The position numbers were made by a program, and so were the translations under genes. A model generated the notes under the pieces. That model had not been told where the DNA came from, made no database searches, and saw only the letters and a program-made list of their open reading frames with translations. From an uncultured Clostridia bacterium (GTDB lineage: Bacteria; Bacillota; Clostridia; Christensenellales; UBA3700), in NCBI GenBank assembly GCA_947038565.1, contig CAMQWP010000002.1, positions 1 through 64,000 on the forward strand: 64,000 nt of DNA, given 5' to 3'. Shown here piece by piece: positions 27,735 through 36,413 of the stretch (the stretch's first letter is position 1; each line of letters starts with the position of its first letter).

Positions 27735-30380
27735 ATGAGCAAGAAACTATCTCCAATGATGACATTTTATTTGTCATTAAAAGAAGATTATAAAGATGCA
27801 ATAGTTTTATTTAGATTAGGCGACTTTTATGAAATGTTTTTTGATGACGCTGTCACAGCGTCTAATATTCTCGGTCTTACGCTAACAGGGCGTGACTGCG
27901 GTCTTGAAGAGCGTGCGCCAATGTGTGGAGTACCATTCCATGCAGTAGATGGATATATTGCCAAACTAATTAATGCAGGTAAAAAAGTAGCGATATGTGA
28001 GCAATTGACTGAAGCTACCCCTGGTAAAGGTATGGTTGAAAGAGGAGTTGTGCGTGTAATAACTCCTGGTACAGTCATAGAGGATAATATTTTAGACGAA
28101 CATAAAAACAATTATTTAGCATCAGTTTATATTAATAATAACAATACAGGTATTAGTTGGGTAGATATTTCTACTGGCGAATTTAATGCTATTGAATTGA
28201 ATTCTTCAAACACAAACTTAATTGAAGATATGCTAGTTACTATAATGCCATCGGAGATCATATGTGACAGCAAAACTTGCGACATACTTAATCTTATCCA
28301 ATCAGTGAAACTTAGAAAACTACCTAGACCCTACATGTATATTGATAGTGCATTCAGCTACAATAATGCGTATAAAAAACTTACAACATCTTTTAAAGTT
28401 ATTAGCATGCAAGTATTTGAGTGCGAAGGTAATAAGAGTATTATTTCTAGTGCTGGCGGACTTATGGAGTACTTAACTGATACTCAAAAACGTGCTTTAT
28501 CACATATTAATGGTATCAAAGTAATAAAAAACAATAATTTTATGTTTATTGACAGCTCAACTAGGCGAAATCTAGAGCTTACACAGAACAACCGAGACGT
28601 TAAAAAATTCGGATCATTACTATGGGTAATCGACAAAACTAAAACCAATATGGGTGCGAGAATGCTTAGAAAGTGGATAGATCAACCACTAATCAACAGC
28701 AAGAAAATTAACGCTAGACTTGACTCTGTAGAAGAGCTTATTAGCAACAATAGTATGCGAAGTTTAGCCATTGACGAGCTGGTAAAAATGCGTGATCTAG
28801 AACGACTTGCAGGCAAAATAGCATACGGATCAATCGGGCCTCGTGACATGCTAGCACTATGCGACTCTTTAATCGCACTACCTAAACTGAAAGAAATTAT
28901 TACTATAGCAAACACCGATCATATAAAAAAAATCAATAGTAATATAGATACAATGAGCGAAATTGCCAAACTTTTATACAATGCAATTGATTCGGAGTGT
29001 TCTAACCTTGCACGTGAGGGTGGCTTTATAAAATCAGGATTTAATGCTGATCTAGACGAGTTAACTAACGCAAAAGAAAATGGTGAAAATTGGAAGCACG
29101 AAATAGAAGAGCGCGAGCGAGAAGCAACTGGGATTAAGACTTTAAAGATAGGTTATAACAAGGTATTTGGATACTACATTGAAATAACTAATAGCTTTAA
29201 GGATAAAGTACCATTTAGGTATGTACGCAAGCAAACGCTTACTAACGCCGAGAGATATATAACAGATGAATTAAAGCAACTTGAAGATGTAGTATTGGGT
29301 GCATCAGATAAAGCATTAAAACTAGAGTTAACAATTTTTGATGAAATAAAAAAATGCTTGCTTGAAATAGTACCTAGCTTAAAAATTACTGCAAATGCGA
29401 TAGCGACACTTGACGCATTAGTATCTTTTTCCGAAGTAGCAAGAGAGCTTAATTTTGCTAAACCAATAATTAATAATGACATTAAAACTATCACTATCAC
29501 TAAAGGTAGACATCCTGTAGTAGAGAAAATTATCGGACAGAACCAATATATACCTAACGACACTATCATAAATGATGATGATAATAGAACGATGATAATC
29601 ACAGGTCCTAACATGTCTGGTAAAAGCACTTACATGCGAAGTGTAGCAATAATTACATTGCTTGCACACATTGGTTGTTTTGTACCTGCCGAAAGTGCGG
29701 AAATAAGTATAACTGATAGGATATTTACACGTATTGGAGCCAGCGACGACCTCGCATTCGGACAAAGTACTTTCATGGTAGAGATGATAGAAGTAGCAAC
29801 AATAATCAAAAATGCAACTAATAAATCATTGCTTATACTAGATGAGATCGGAAGAGGTACTTCTACTTGTGACGGACTATCTATAGCGTGGGCAGTAGTC
29901 GAGCATATCAACAAGACAATGCACACAAAAACTATGTTTAGTACCCACTATCATGAACTAAACGAGTTAGAAGGCTTACTAGATGGCGTTAAAAACTATA
30001 GAATACTTGTATCCGAGCTAGGCAATCAGATAGTATTCACGCACAAAATCGCTCGCGGTGGTGCGAATAAAAGTTTCGGTATCGAGGTAGCTAAACTAGC
30101 TGGTATACCTGATATTATTACTAATCGTGCTAACGAAATTTGCTTAAAACTAGAAGAAAATGATATTATTAAAGATACAAACAGTATTATGCTTAATAGT
30201 ATAGATAAATTCAGCAAAGATAATACTAAACAATTATCTTTTTTCAGTAATAGTATCAGCGATGAAATCACCGATAAATTAGGTGATATTGATATGGATA
30301 ACATTACACCAATGCAAGCATTTATGGAGTTATCGAACCTAAAAGAAATGTTAAGGAGGATTAAAAATGGCAAAAATTAA
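27735..30380 (+). CDS. mutS: DNA mismatch repair protein MutS
   Basis: An 881-residue mismatch sensor. The mismatch-reading FxE motif is in LGDFYEMFFDDA near the N-terminus; the connector, lever and clamp domains follow; the ATPase has Walker A TGPNMSGKSTYMRS, Walker B LLILDEIGRGTSTCDG and the switch sequence FSTHYHELNELEG. Starts one base after the miaB stop (AAGGAGGATTAATATG). Its end overlaps mutL by 14 bases, consistent with coupled production of the repair pair. Confidence 0.98.
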   Translation: MSKKLSPMMTFYLSLKEDYKDAIVLFRLGDFYEMFFDDAVTASNILGLTLTGRDCGLEERAPMCGVPFHAVDGYIAKLINAGKKVAICEQLTEATPGKGMVERGVVRVITPGTVIEDNILDEHKNNYLASVYINNNNTGISWVDISTGEFNAIELNSSNTNLIEDMLVTIMPSEIICDSKTCDILNLIQSVKLRKLPRPYMYIDSAFSYNNAYKKLTTSFKVISMQVFECEGNKSIISSAGGLMEYLTDTQKRALSHINGIKVIKNNNFMFIDSSTRRNLELTQNNRDVKKFGSLLWVIDKTKTNMGARMLRKWIDQPLINSKKINARLDSVEELISNNSMRSLAIDELVKMRDLERLAGKIAYGSIGPRDMLALCDSLIALPKLKEIITIANTDHIKKINSNIDTMSEIAKLLYNAIDSECSNLAREGGFIKSGFNADLDELTNAKENGENWKHEIEEREREATGIKTLKIGYNKVFGYYIEITNSFKDKVPFRYVRKQTLTNAERYITDELKQLEDVVLGASDKALKLELTIFDEIKKCLLEIVPSLKITANAIATLDALVSFSEVARELNFAKPIINNDIKTITITKGRHPVVEKIIGQNQYIPNDTIINDDDNRTMIITGPNMSGKSTYMRSVAIITLLAHIGCFVPAESAEISITDRIFTRIGASDDLAFGQSTFMVEMIEVATIIKNATNKSLLILDEIGRGTSTCDGLSIAWAVVEHINKTMHTKTMFSTHYHELNELEGLLDGVKNYRILVSELGNQIVFTHKIARGGANKSFGIEVAKLAGIPDIITNRANEICLKLEENDIIKDTNSIMLNSIDKFSKDNTKQLSFFSNSISDEITDKLGDIDMDNITPMQAFMELSNLKEMLRRIKNGKN

Positions 30381-32424
30381 TGTCCTTACAAGTGATGTTT
30401 ATAATAGAATATCAGCTGGAGAAGTAGTCGAAAGACCAAAAAGTGTAGTCAAAGAATTAGTAGAAAACAGTATTGATGCTGGTGCTAATATGATACAGAT
30501 AGAAATCGAAGACGGTGGTATTACAAGTATCAGTATTACGGATAATGGCTGTGGTATTGATCAAGATTGTGTAACTACGGCATTTTTGCCTCATGCAACA
30601 TCAAAAGTTTCAAGCTATGAAGACTTAGAGGATATGTCAACACTTGGATTTAGGGGTGAAGCACTTGCGTCTATATCATCCGTTTCAAATGTAGAGTTAT
30701 CTACCAAAACCGATCACGAAAGCACGGGTACTTTTATAGAATTACGTGGCGGGGTGAAGATAAAGCACGACAAAATAGACAGAAATACTGGCACAAATAT
30801 AGTTATAAGAAATTTATTCTTCAATACACCAGCAAGGCAAAAGTTTCTAAAAAGAGCAAAAAGTGAAGAATCGGATATTACTGGTATAATCATAGGATTG
30901 ATACTATCTAATTCCGATGTATCATTCAAGTATTTTGCGGATAATAAATTGATATATAGCTCCGATGGAAAAGGTTTAGAGAGTGCTATTTACTCAGTTT
31001 ATCCTACTCCAATAACAAAAGGACTTATTAACTTTGAGCATAATGCTCATGGATTGAATATAAAAGGTTATATAAGTAATCCAGAGGTTACAAGATCAAA
31101 TAGAAACTTCCAAACAACTATAATTAATGGTAGATTAATCGAGAATATTACTATAACTACTGCCGTAGCAAAAGCATACGGCAACAGACTTATGAAGCGT
31201 AATTTTCCTATATTTATTCTTGATATAGTTATGCCTTTTGACGCTTTAGATGTTAATGTCACGCCTAGCAAGACGGACGTAAGATTCTATGAAAGCAAAG
31301 CTGTATTTTCCGCAGTATTAAGAGGTGTAGAATACGCACTTAATACTTGCAATAAGATATTTGACATGTCTGATAACATGAAGTATACTCAAGACAAAAC
31401 ACCGCTAGTTACGAATAAATTAAATTATATTGCCGATTCAAATAATATATCGCAAACAAACTTAATTGCTAGTGATACTCTAATTAAAAGTAATAATATC
31501 ACTGAAAACACAAGCAAGTTTAATAGTTTTAATAGCATAATCAAAGAAATAGGTAATATTAATACAAATATTATAACAGAAGCTAGCACTCAAATTGTAG
31601 AAAACCACAGTGATGTTAATCATAATGAACCATATACTAAGCCAGTCAAACAAGATGATAATATTACTTGCAATATTAGTGACTCTATAGAAAAGATTAA
31701 AAATTTAAAGGCACAAAATACTATTACAAGTCCTATTATTCCTATATTAAATAATAGCGTGAGAGATAATTCATACGGTAGTAGCGTCATCAAAAAAGTA
31801 AACAACATACAATCAAGTATATTTGACGATATAGAAATTGATTTAAATACGGAAAAATACAATATTTTAGGTCAAGTCTTCAATACTTATTTATTAGTAG
31901 AAAAGGGTACTGGGTTGTATCTAATAGATCAGCATGCAGCACATGAAAGACTTCTTTACGACAACTTATTATACAAGATTAGCAATAGAGCAATAGGCTC
32001 CCAACACGTTATCGCTCCTCAAATCATTAATCTATCGGCTGTAGATGCAGATTACATATTGAGTATTTCTGATCAATTAGAAGCAATCGGTCTATTACTA
32101 GAGTCACATGGCACTAGTAACATTAAAATCACAGGTTTACCTACTATATTGCCAAATTTCAATGCTGTTAGCTTTATAGATTACCTTATAGAGGATAAAA
32201 ATTCTCTTCAAGATATTAGCATTACTAATTTACTAGAAGAGAGTATTGCAATGTCAGCATGCAAGGCAGCGATTAAAGCGGGTCAGGCATTAAATAGCAT
32301 TCAAATCGGTGCTTTAATTAAACAAATTGAAGACAATAATCCTTGCCAATGTCCTCATGGTCGTCCTACTATAATTAGGATCACTAGAAAGGATATTGAC
32401 AAGTTATTTAAACGTATTTTATAA
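30367..32424 (+). CDS. mutL: DNA mismatch repair protein MutL (endonuclease type)
   Basis: A 685-residue GHKL ATPase with a C-terminal nicking endonuclease domain. The ATP site shows VKELVENSIDAGA (E33), DNGCGID and FLPHATSKV with GFRGEALASI. A long, poorly conserved Asn/Ser-rich linker (about 340-490) precedes the dimerisation/endonuclease domain, with LIDQHAAHERLLYDN, ACKAAIKAGQ and CQCPHGRPT. The motif DQHA(X)2E(X)4E of the family ends in Asp here instead of Glu. The presence of a nuclease-type MutL agrees with absence of MutH in this phylum. AAGGAGG precedes the ATG inside the end of mutS. Confidence 0.97.
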   Translation: MAKINVLTSDVYNRISAGEVVERPKSVVKELVENSIDAGANMIQIEIEDGGITSISITDNGCGIDQDCVTTAFLPHATSKVSSYEDLEDMSTLGFRGEALASISSVSNVELSTKTDHESTGTFIELRGGVKIKHDKIDRNTGTNIVIRNLFFNTPARQKFLKRAKSEESDITGIIIGLILSNSDVSFKYFADNKLIYSSDGKGLESAIYSVYPTPITKGLINFEHNAHGLNIKGYISNPEVTRSNRNFQTTIINGRLIENITITTAVAKAYGNRLMKRNFPIFILDIVMPFDALDVNVTPSKTDVRFYESKAVFSAVLRGVEYALNTCNKIFDMSDNMKYTQDKTPLVTNKLNYIADSNNISQTNLIASDTLIKSNNITENTSKFNSFNSIIKEIGNINTNIITEASTQIVENHSDVNHNEPYTKPVKQDDNITCNISDSIEKIKNLKAQNTITSPIIPILNNSVRDNSYGSSVIKKVNNIQSSIFDDIEIDLNTEKYNILGQVFNTYLLVEKGTGLYLIDQHAAHERLLYDNLLYKISNRAIGSQHVIAPQIINLSAVDADYILSISDQLEAIGLLLESHGTSNIKITGLPTILPNFNAVSFIDYLIEDKNSLQDISITNLLEESIAMSACKAAIKAGQALNSIQIGALIKQIEDNNPCQCPHGRPTIIRITRKDIDKLFKRIL

Positions 32425-32472
32425 CATTAGATTACATTATGAAAAGTAAAATATCAATTATTAGAGGTGGAA

Positions 32473-33360
32473 ATGGAAAAAATAATTATAATTGCAGGGG
32501 CTACAGCATCAGGAAAAACTAGTACATCAGTTAGTATAGCAAAGCAATTAAATGCGGAGATCATATGTGCCGATTCTATGCAGATTTATAGCAAAATGGA
32601 TATAGGTACGGCAAAAGTAACAACCTCTGAAATGGACGGTATTATGCATCATATGGTAAGCATTATTGACCCTAGAGATAGTTATAGTGTTTCTGATTAT
32701 ATTTCTGCTACCAAGGATCTAATTACTGATATAATAACAAGAGGTAAATCAGTTATTATTGTTGGTGGTACAGGTTTATATGTCGAAAGTTTAATCTATC
32801 CATTTACTTTGGGCGGAGTTCAGTCAAATGATGTTTTGAGAGCTGAGTTAGAGCAAGAATTATTAGATAAGGGTGCCATTGCATTGCACGAGGAATTAAT
32901 AAAAATTGACCCAATTGACGCTGAAAAAATTCACCCTAACAATACTAGAAGACTGCTAAGAGCTTTAGAAATTTTTAGAATTACTGGCAAGACAAAATCC
33001 GAGAACGCAAAAGTAAAGCAGTTGCAATATGATGTAGATATGAATATATTAACTCTAGATCGAGAACAATTGTATGAGCGAATTGACTTTAGAGTAGATG
33101 AGATGATCGCAAATGGACTAGTAGATGAGATAAAAAAACTACTAAGTGATGGATACAACTTCAACATGCAAAGCATGCAAGCAATAGGTTACAAAGAGTT
33201 TTCAAGCTATTTTGATGGTGTAATGACTATTGTTGAAGTAGCTTCTATTATAAAGCAAAACTCTAGAAATTATGCAAAAAGACAAATAACATGGTTTAAA
33301 AGATACAAATTTGCTGACTTTTTGTCACCCGAGGAATGTATTTTAAAATATAGGAGATAA
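32473..33360 (+). CDS. miaA: tRNA dimethylallyltransferase MiaA
   Basis: A 295-residue enzyme transferring a dimethylallyl group to A37 of tRNAs that read U-starting codons. It has the P-loop AGATASGKTSTS, the substrate loops CADSMQIYSKMDIGTAK and GGTGLYVESLIY, and late QITWFKRYK. A GTG at 32467 is in frame, but it overlaps the ribosome site AGAGG; the ATG at 32473 is the natural start. Its product is the substrate of MiaB from the same operon. Confidence 0.96.
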   Translation: MEKIIIIAGATASGKTSTSVSIAKQLNAEIICADSMQIYSKMDIGTAKVTTSEMDGIMHHMVSIIDPRDSYSVSDYISATKDLITDIITRGKSVIIVGGTGLYVESLIYPFTLGGVQSNDVLRAELEQELLDKGAIALHEELIKIDPIDAEKIHPNNTRRLLRALEIFRITGKTKSENAKVKQLQYDVDMNILTLDREQLYERIDFRVDEMIANGLVDEIKKLLSDGYNFNMQSMQAIGYKEFSSYFDGVMTIVEVASIIKQNSRNYAKRQITWFKRYKFADFLSPEECILKYRR

Positions 33361-33361
33361 C

Positions 33362-34591
33362 ATGGATTTTAGTGAAAAAATATACGATATAGTTAATAAT
33401 GCTGAGATAAAACTTACTCAGCATTTCAAAAACTTAGATAAAATAGCGTTTTTAAACCAAAAAAAAGTACTAGAGGCGTTTCAAAGCAATAATGTAGCGT
33501 CTAGACACATGAGTCAAACATCAGGATATGGATACGATGATATAGGCAGAGATACACTTTGTAGTCTGTTTGCAGATATTTTCCATGCTGAAAAGGCTAT
33601 AGTGTCTCCACTTATCGCATCGGGAACGCACGCACTTACTGTTGCTTTATTTGGAGTATTACGTCCAAATGATAAGATGATATGTATAACTGGTGCACCG
33701 TACGATACGCTAAGGTCAGTGATTGGTGGTGATAATATAGGTTCACTTAAAGATTTTGGTGTAGGATATGATCAAATAGAGTTAAGCAATGAAAAAATCG
33801 ACTTAAATGCTATAAGTGACAAATTCTCTAAAGAAAAATACAAACTTGCTTTCATAGGCAGATCAAGAGGTTATGAGTGGAGAGATGCGCTAAGTGTAGA
33901 GCAAATAGGTGAGGCTATAAAACATATCAAGAGCATTGATAAAGATACTGTTATTATGGTAGATAATTGCTACGGGGAATTTATGGATACTATAGAGCCA
34001 ACTGACGTCGGTGCTGATCTAATGGTAGGATCTCTTATTAAAAATCCAGGTGGTGGCATAGCCCCAACTGGAGGATATATAGCTGGCAATACTGAGTGGG
34101 TAGACCAAGTAGCATATAGACTAATTGCTCCATCAATTGGTATGGAAGTAGGGTCATATGCAGCTGGTTACATGCAGTTTTATCAAGGTATATTCCTGGC
34201 TCCAACGACCGCAATTAATGCTGTCAAAGGCAGTGCACTAATGGGACAGGTCTTTGAGGATTTAGGTTATCAAGTTATGCCTTCTCCTACAGATAATTGC
34301 AATGATATCATTAGATCTATAAAATTCGATACAGCTGATCAATTAATAAGATTTATTCAATCAATACAAAAAGCATCTCCTGTAGATAGTAATGTTCTTC
34401 CTATACCTTGGTCAATGCCAGGCTACGATAATGAAGTTATCATGGCGGCTGGTACATTTGTGCAAGGTGCAAGCATTGAGTTATCTGCCGACTCTCCAAT
34501 ACGTGAGCCATATATCGCATATGTGCAAGGTGGGCTAACTTATGAACATGTAAAACTTGCTACAATGTACTGTTTAGCTGATCTTTTATAA
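33362..34591 (+). CDS. Methionine gamma-lyase family protein (YnbB-like)
   Basis: A 409-residue PLP-dependent fold type I protein of the family once labelled aluminium resistance protein. Visible: SRHMSQTSGYGYDDIGRDT, the cofactor region IASGTHALTVALFG, VDNCYGEFM with the aspartate that contacts PLP nitrogen, and the PLP lysine in GSLIKNPGGGIAPTGGYI. It commonly sits next to miaA and hfq in Firmicutes. The substrate is not established for the family; the name is inherited from similarity to cystathionine/methionine lyases. It starts one base after miaA ends and is last in the operon. Confidence 0.9.
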   Translation: MDFSEKIYDIVNNAEIKLTQHFKNLDKIAFLNQKKVLEAFQSNNVASRHMSQTSGYGYDDIGRDTLCSLFADIFHAEKAIVSPLIASGTHALTVALFGVLRPNDKMICITGAPYDTLRSVIGGDNIGSLKDFGVGYDQIELSNEKIDLNAISDKFSKEKYKLAFIGRSRGYEWRDALSVEQIGEAIKHIKSIDKDTVIMVDNCYGEFMDTIEPTDVGADLMVGSLIKNPGGGIAPTGGYIAGNTEWVDQVAYRLIAPSIGMEVGSYAAGYMQFYQGIFLAPTTAINAVKGSALMGQVFEDLGYQVMPSPTDNCNDIIRSIKFDTADQLIRFIQSIQKASPVDSNVLPIPWSMPGYDNEVIMAAGTFVQGASIELSADSPIREPYIAYVQGGLTYEHVKLATMYCLADLL

Positions 34592-34655
34592 AATATTATA
34601 CATTAGCAATAATCTAACTAAATCTCAATAATATATATAATAAATACAAAAAAAA

Positions 34656-34676
34656 CGCGACAAGTCGCGTTTTTTA
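34656..34676. terminator. Bidirectional terminator at the orientation switch
   Basis: CGCGA (34656-34660), loop CAAG, TCGCG (34665-34669), extended by an A run on the left and a T run on the right, so it works for both the miaB operon and the convergent recombinase gene. The rest of the 34592-34814 gap is AT-rich with nothing I can name. Confidence 0.88.
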
Positions 34677-34814
34677 TTTTATATTAAATTGATAAATCTT
34701 AAAATTTTCTAAAACATATAGATTTTGAATTTTGATAATCATTATATATTTTTATATATTATACAATACACATAAGTATAAATATTAATATGATTTAAAC
34801 ATCTACAACTAAGA

Positions 34815-35885
34815 TTATTCTTCATCTAGTACGATAGGATTGGCTCTTACAACTACTTTTTTAGATGCTTCTTTCTTTATATCCTCACCAATATCAGCGT
34901 AATGTTTTTTGGTCACATTGACATCCTTATGTCCCAATAACTCGGCGACAACGTATATATCTTTGGTTTCTCGATACAAATTAGTGCCAAATGTACTTCT
35001 TAGTTTGTGTGGAGAGATATTTTTAAGCGGTGAGATTAGTTTAGCGTATTTCTTAACAAGGTTTTCTACCGCACGAACAGAAATTCTTCTTTTTTGCAAG
35101 CTAAGGAAAAATGCATCCATATTGATACCTTCGGCATCAATTAAAACACGCAATTCAAAGTATTCAAGTAGAGCAATGGACACATCGTTATTAAAATAAA
35201 GTATGCTTTGATTTCCACCTTTTCTTGTGACCTTAAATGACATGGTATAAAAATCAACATCGTTTATATCTATACCAACTAGCTCACTTATTCTAATTCC
35301 AGTACCTAAAAATAGTAATATTATTGCAGTATCACGTACCTTTGTATTATCATGATAAGCCTTTTGTCTATTAGTAAAATCTTTTCCAGTTTCAGCTTCA
35401 TTAACAATATTAAAAACTTCATCGCCTTCAAGCCTGACGATATTTTTTTCATGCACCTTAGGCATAGAAACTTTAGTTGCGATATTACCATCAAGTTTAT
35501 TTTTATTATAGTAGTATTTAAACATGCTCCTAATAGTTGCAAGTTTTCTAGACTTTGTAGTAAGCGAATTTTTGTAATGCTTTCCATTATAATCATAACT
35601 GGTTAAGTAGCTGATAAACTTTTCTATATCGTAAGCCTCAACTAATCTTAACTTAGATATAGTAAACGTCTCAAAATCTAAACCTTGAAATTTTCTTATC
35701 TCTGTATATAAGAAATTAAAAAATATTCTCAAATCAGTAGCGTATCCAAGTCTAGTTAATGATGATGTAGTAGATTGTATTCCAATAAAAAACTCTTCCA
35801 CAAAATAAGGTAGATCTTGTAGAAATTCTTTTAGAACATATTCAGTTTTTTCAGTTCTCTCATCAAAAAAATTACTTTTACTCAT
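34815..35885 (-). CDS. Tyrosine recombinase, Xer-like
   Basis: A 356-residue tyrosine-type site-specific recombinase. The SAM-like core-binding domain covers about residues 24-125. The catalytic set is complete: R198 (GTGIRISELVG), K222 (RKGGNQ), H293 and R296 (SPHKLRSTFG), H319 (LLGHKDV) and nucleophile Y329 (KKHYADIG). No other phage or element genes lie nearby, and it sits at the point where gene orientation flips, which fits a chromosomal Xer protein better than an integron or phage integrase. Its mRNA appears leaderless: a consensus promoter ends six bases before the ATG and no ribosome site is present. Which Xer (XerC, XerD, or a single-recombinase type) cannot be told. Confidence 0.88.
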   Translation of the reverse strand: MSKSNFFDERTEKTEYVLKEFLQDLPYFVEEFFIGIQSTTSSLTRLGYATDLRIFFNFLYTEIRKFQGLDFETFTISKLRLVEAYDIEKFISYLTSYDYNGKHYKNSLTTKSRKLATIRSMFKYYYNKNKLDGNIATKVSMPKVHEKNIVRLEGDEVFNIVNEAETGKDFTNRQKAYHDNTKVRDTAIILLFLGTGIRISELVGIDINDVDFYTMSFKVTRKGGNQSILYFNNDVSIALLEYFELRVLIDAEGINMDAFFLSLQKRRISVRAVENLVKKYAKLISPLKNISPHKLRSTFGTNLYRETKDIYVVAELLGHKDVNVTKKHYADIGEDIKKEASKKVVVRANPIVLDEE

Positions 35886-35891
35886 AGATAC

Positions 35892-35920
35892 ATAATACCA
35901 TATATAATTTATTATTACAA
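35892..35920 (-). promoter_or_regulatory. SigA promoter of the recombinase gene
   Basis: On the minus strand TTGTAA (35920-35915), 17 bases, TATTAT (35897-35892). Transcription should start at or next to the ATG (35885), giving a leaderless mRNA. Confidence 0.65.
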
Positions 35921-36063
35921 TAGATTATATAAGATTTAATTAAATAATACTATTGCATTGTTTTATTTGTTAAAATATAAAGTATTATCAAATATACCAT
36001 AAAACATAATACTTGCAAGTTTTTAGTAAGATAATGATATAAAAATTGATTAAAATACCATAT

Positions 36064-36093
36064 CTATTCGCAAAACTATTCTTTTGCGAATAG
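36064..36093. repeat. 12-6-12 inverted repeat, candidate recombinase site
   Basis: CTATTCGCAAAA (36064-36075), a six-base centre CTATTC, and the perfect complement TTTTGCGAATAG (36082-36093). It lies in the 528-base gap between the recombinase and the PadR gene, 180 bases upstream of the recombinase start. The arm-centre-arm geometry is that of dif/Xer sites (about 11-6-11). There is no T run after the stem, so it is not a good terminator. An outer pair CCATAT/ATATGG (36057-36062 and 36108-36113) surrounds it. The remainder of 35886-36413 holds only promoters and AT-rich sequence. Confidence 0.6.
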
Positions 36094-36347
36094 TTATGAT
36101 AGATAAATATGGTTGTATTTATACGAATTTGCCATTACTCCGCGTTAAATTTTATATATTATGATAAAAAATCAATTATAATTAAGACTATTTGTTTATT
36201 TATAAGCACAGCTTCACGCTCTATACAATATACTATTATCCGTTGTTATACTATTTTAATCACCGTGTATTTGGTGCTCTATCGTGAAATACAGCTTACA
36301 TAATTATGAATTACACTCTTTTTTATAATAATCATACTCTAATAGTA

Positions 36348-36376
36348 TTGACTTATTATGATAAATATAGTAAAAT
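36348..36376 (+). promoter_or_regulatory. SigA promoter of the PadR gene
   Basis: TTGACT (36348-36353), 17 bases, TAAAAT (36371-36376), followed by AAAGGAGGT at 36397-36405. Confidence 0.75.
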
Positions 36377-36413
36377 AAAAATATACAAATAAATTAAAGG
36401 AGGTATATATACT

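Noticed and set aside
34815-35885. Integrase of a prophage or integrative element
   Set aside because: No other mobile-element genes, no tRNA target and no flanking direct repeats seen; both sides are ordinary chromosomal genes.
36109-36303. 64-codon frame in the recombinase-PadR gap
   Set aside because: No ribosome site, hydrophobic low-complexity composition expected from AT-rich DNA, no recognisable motif.
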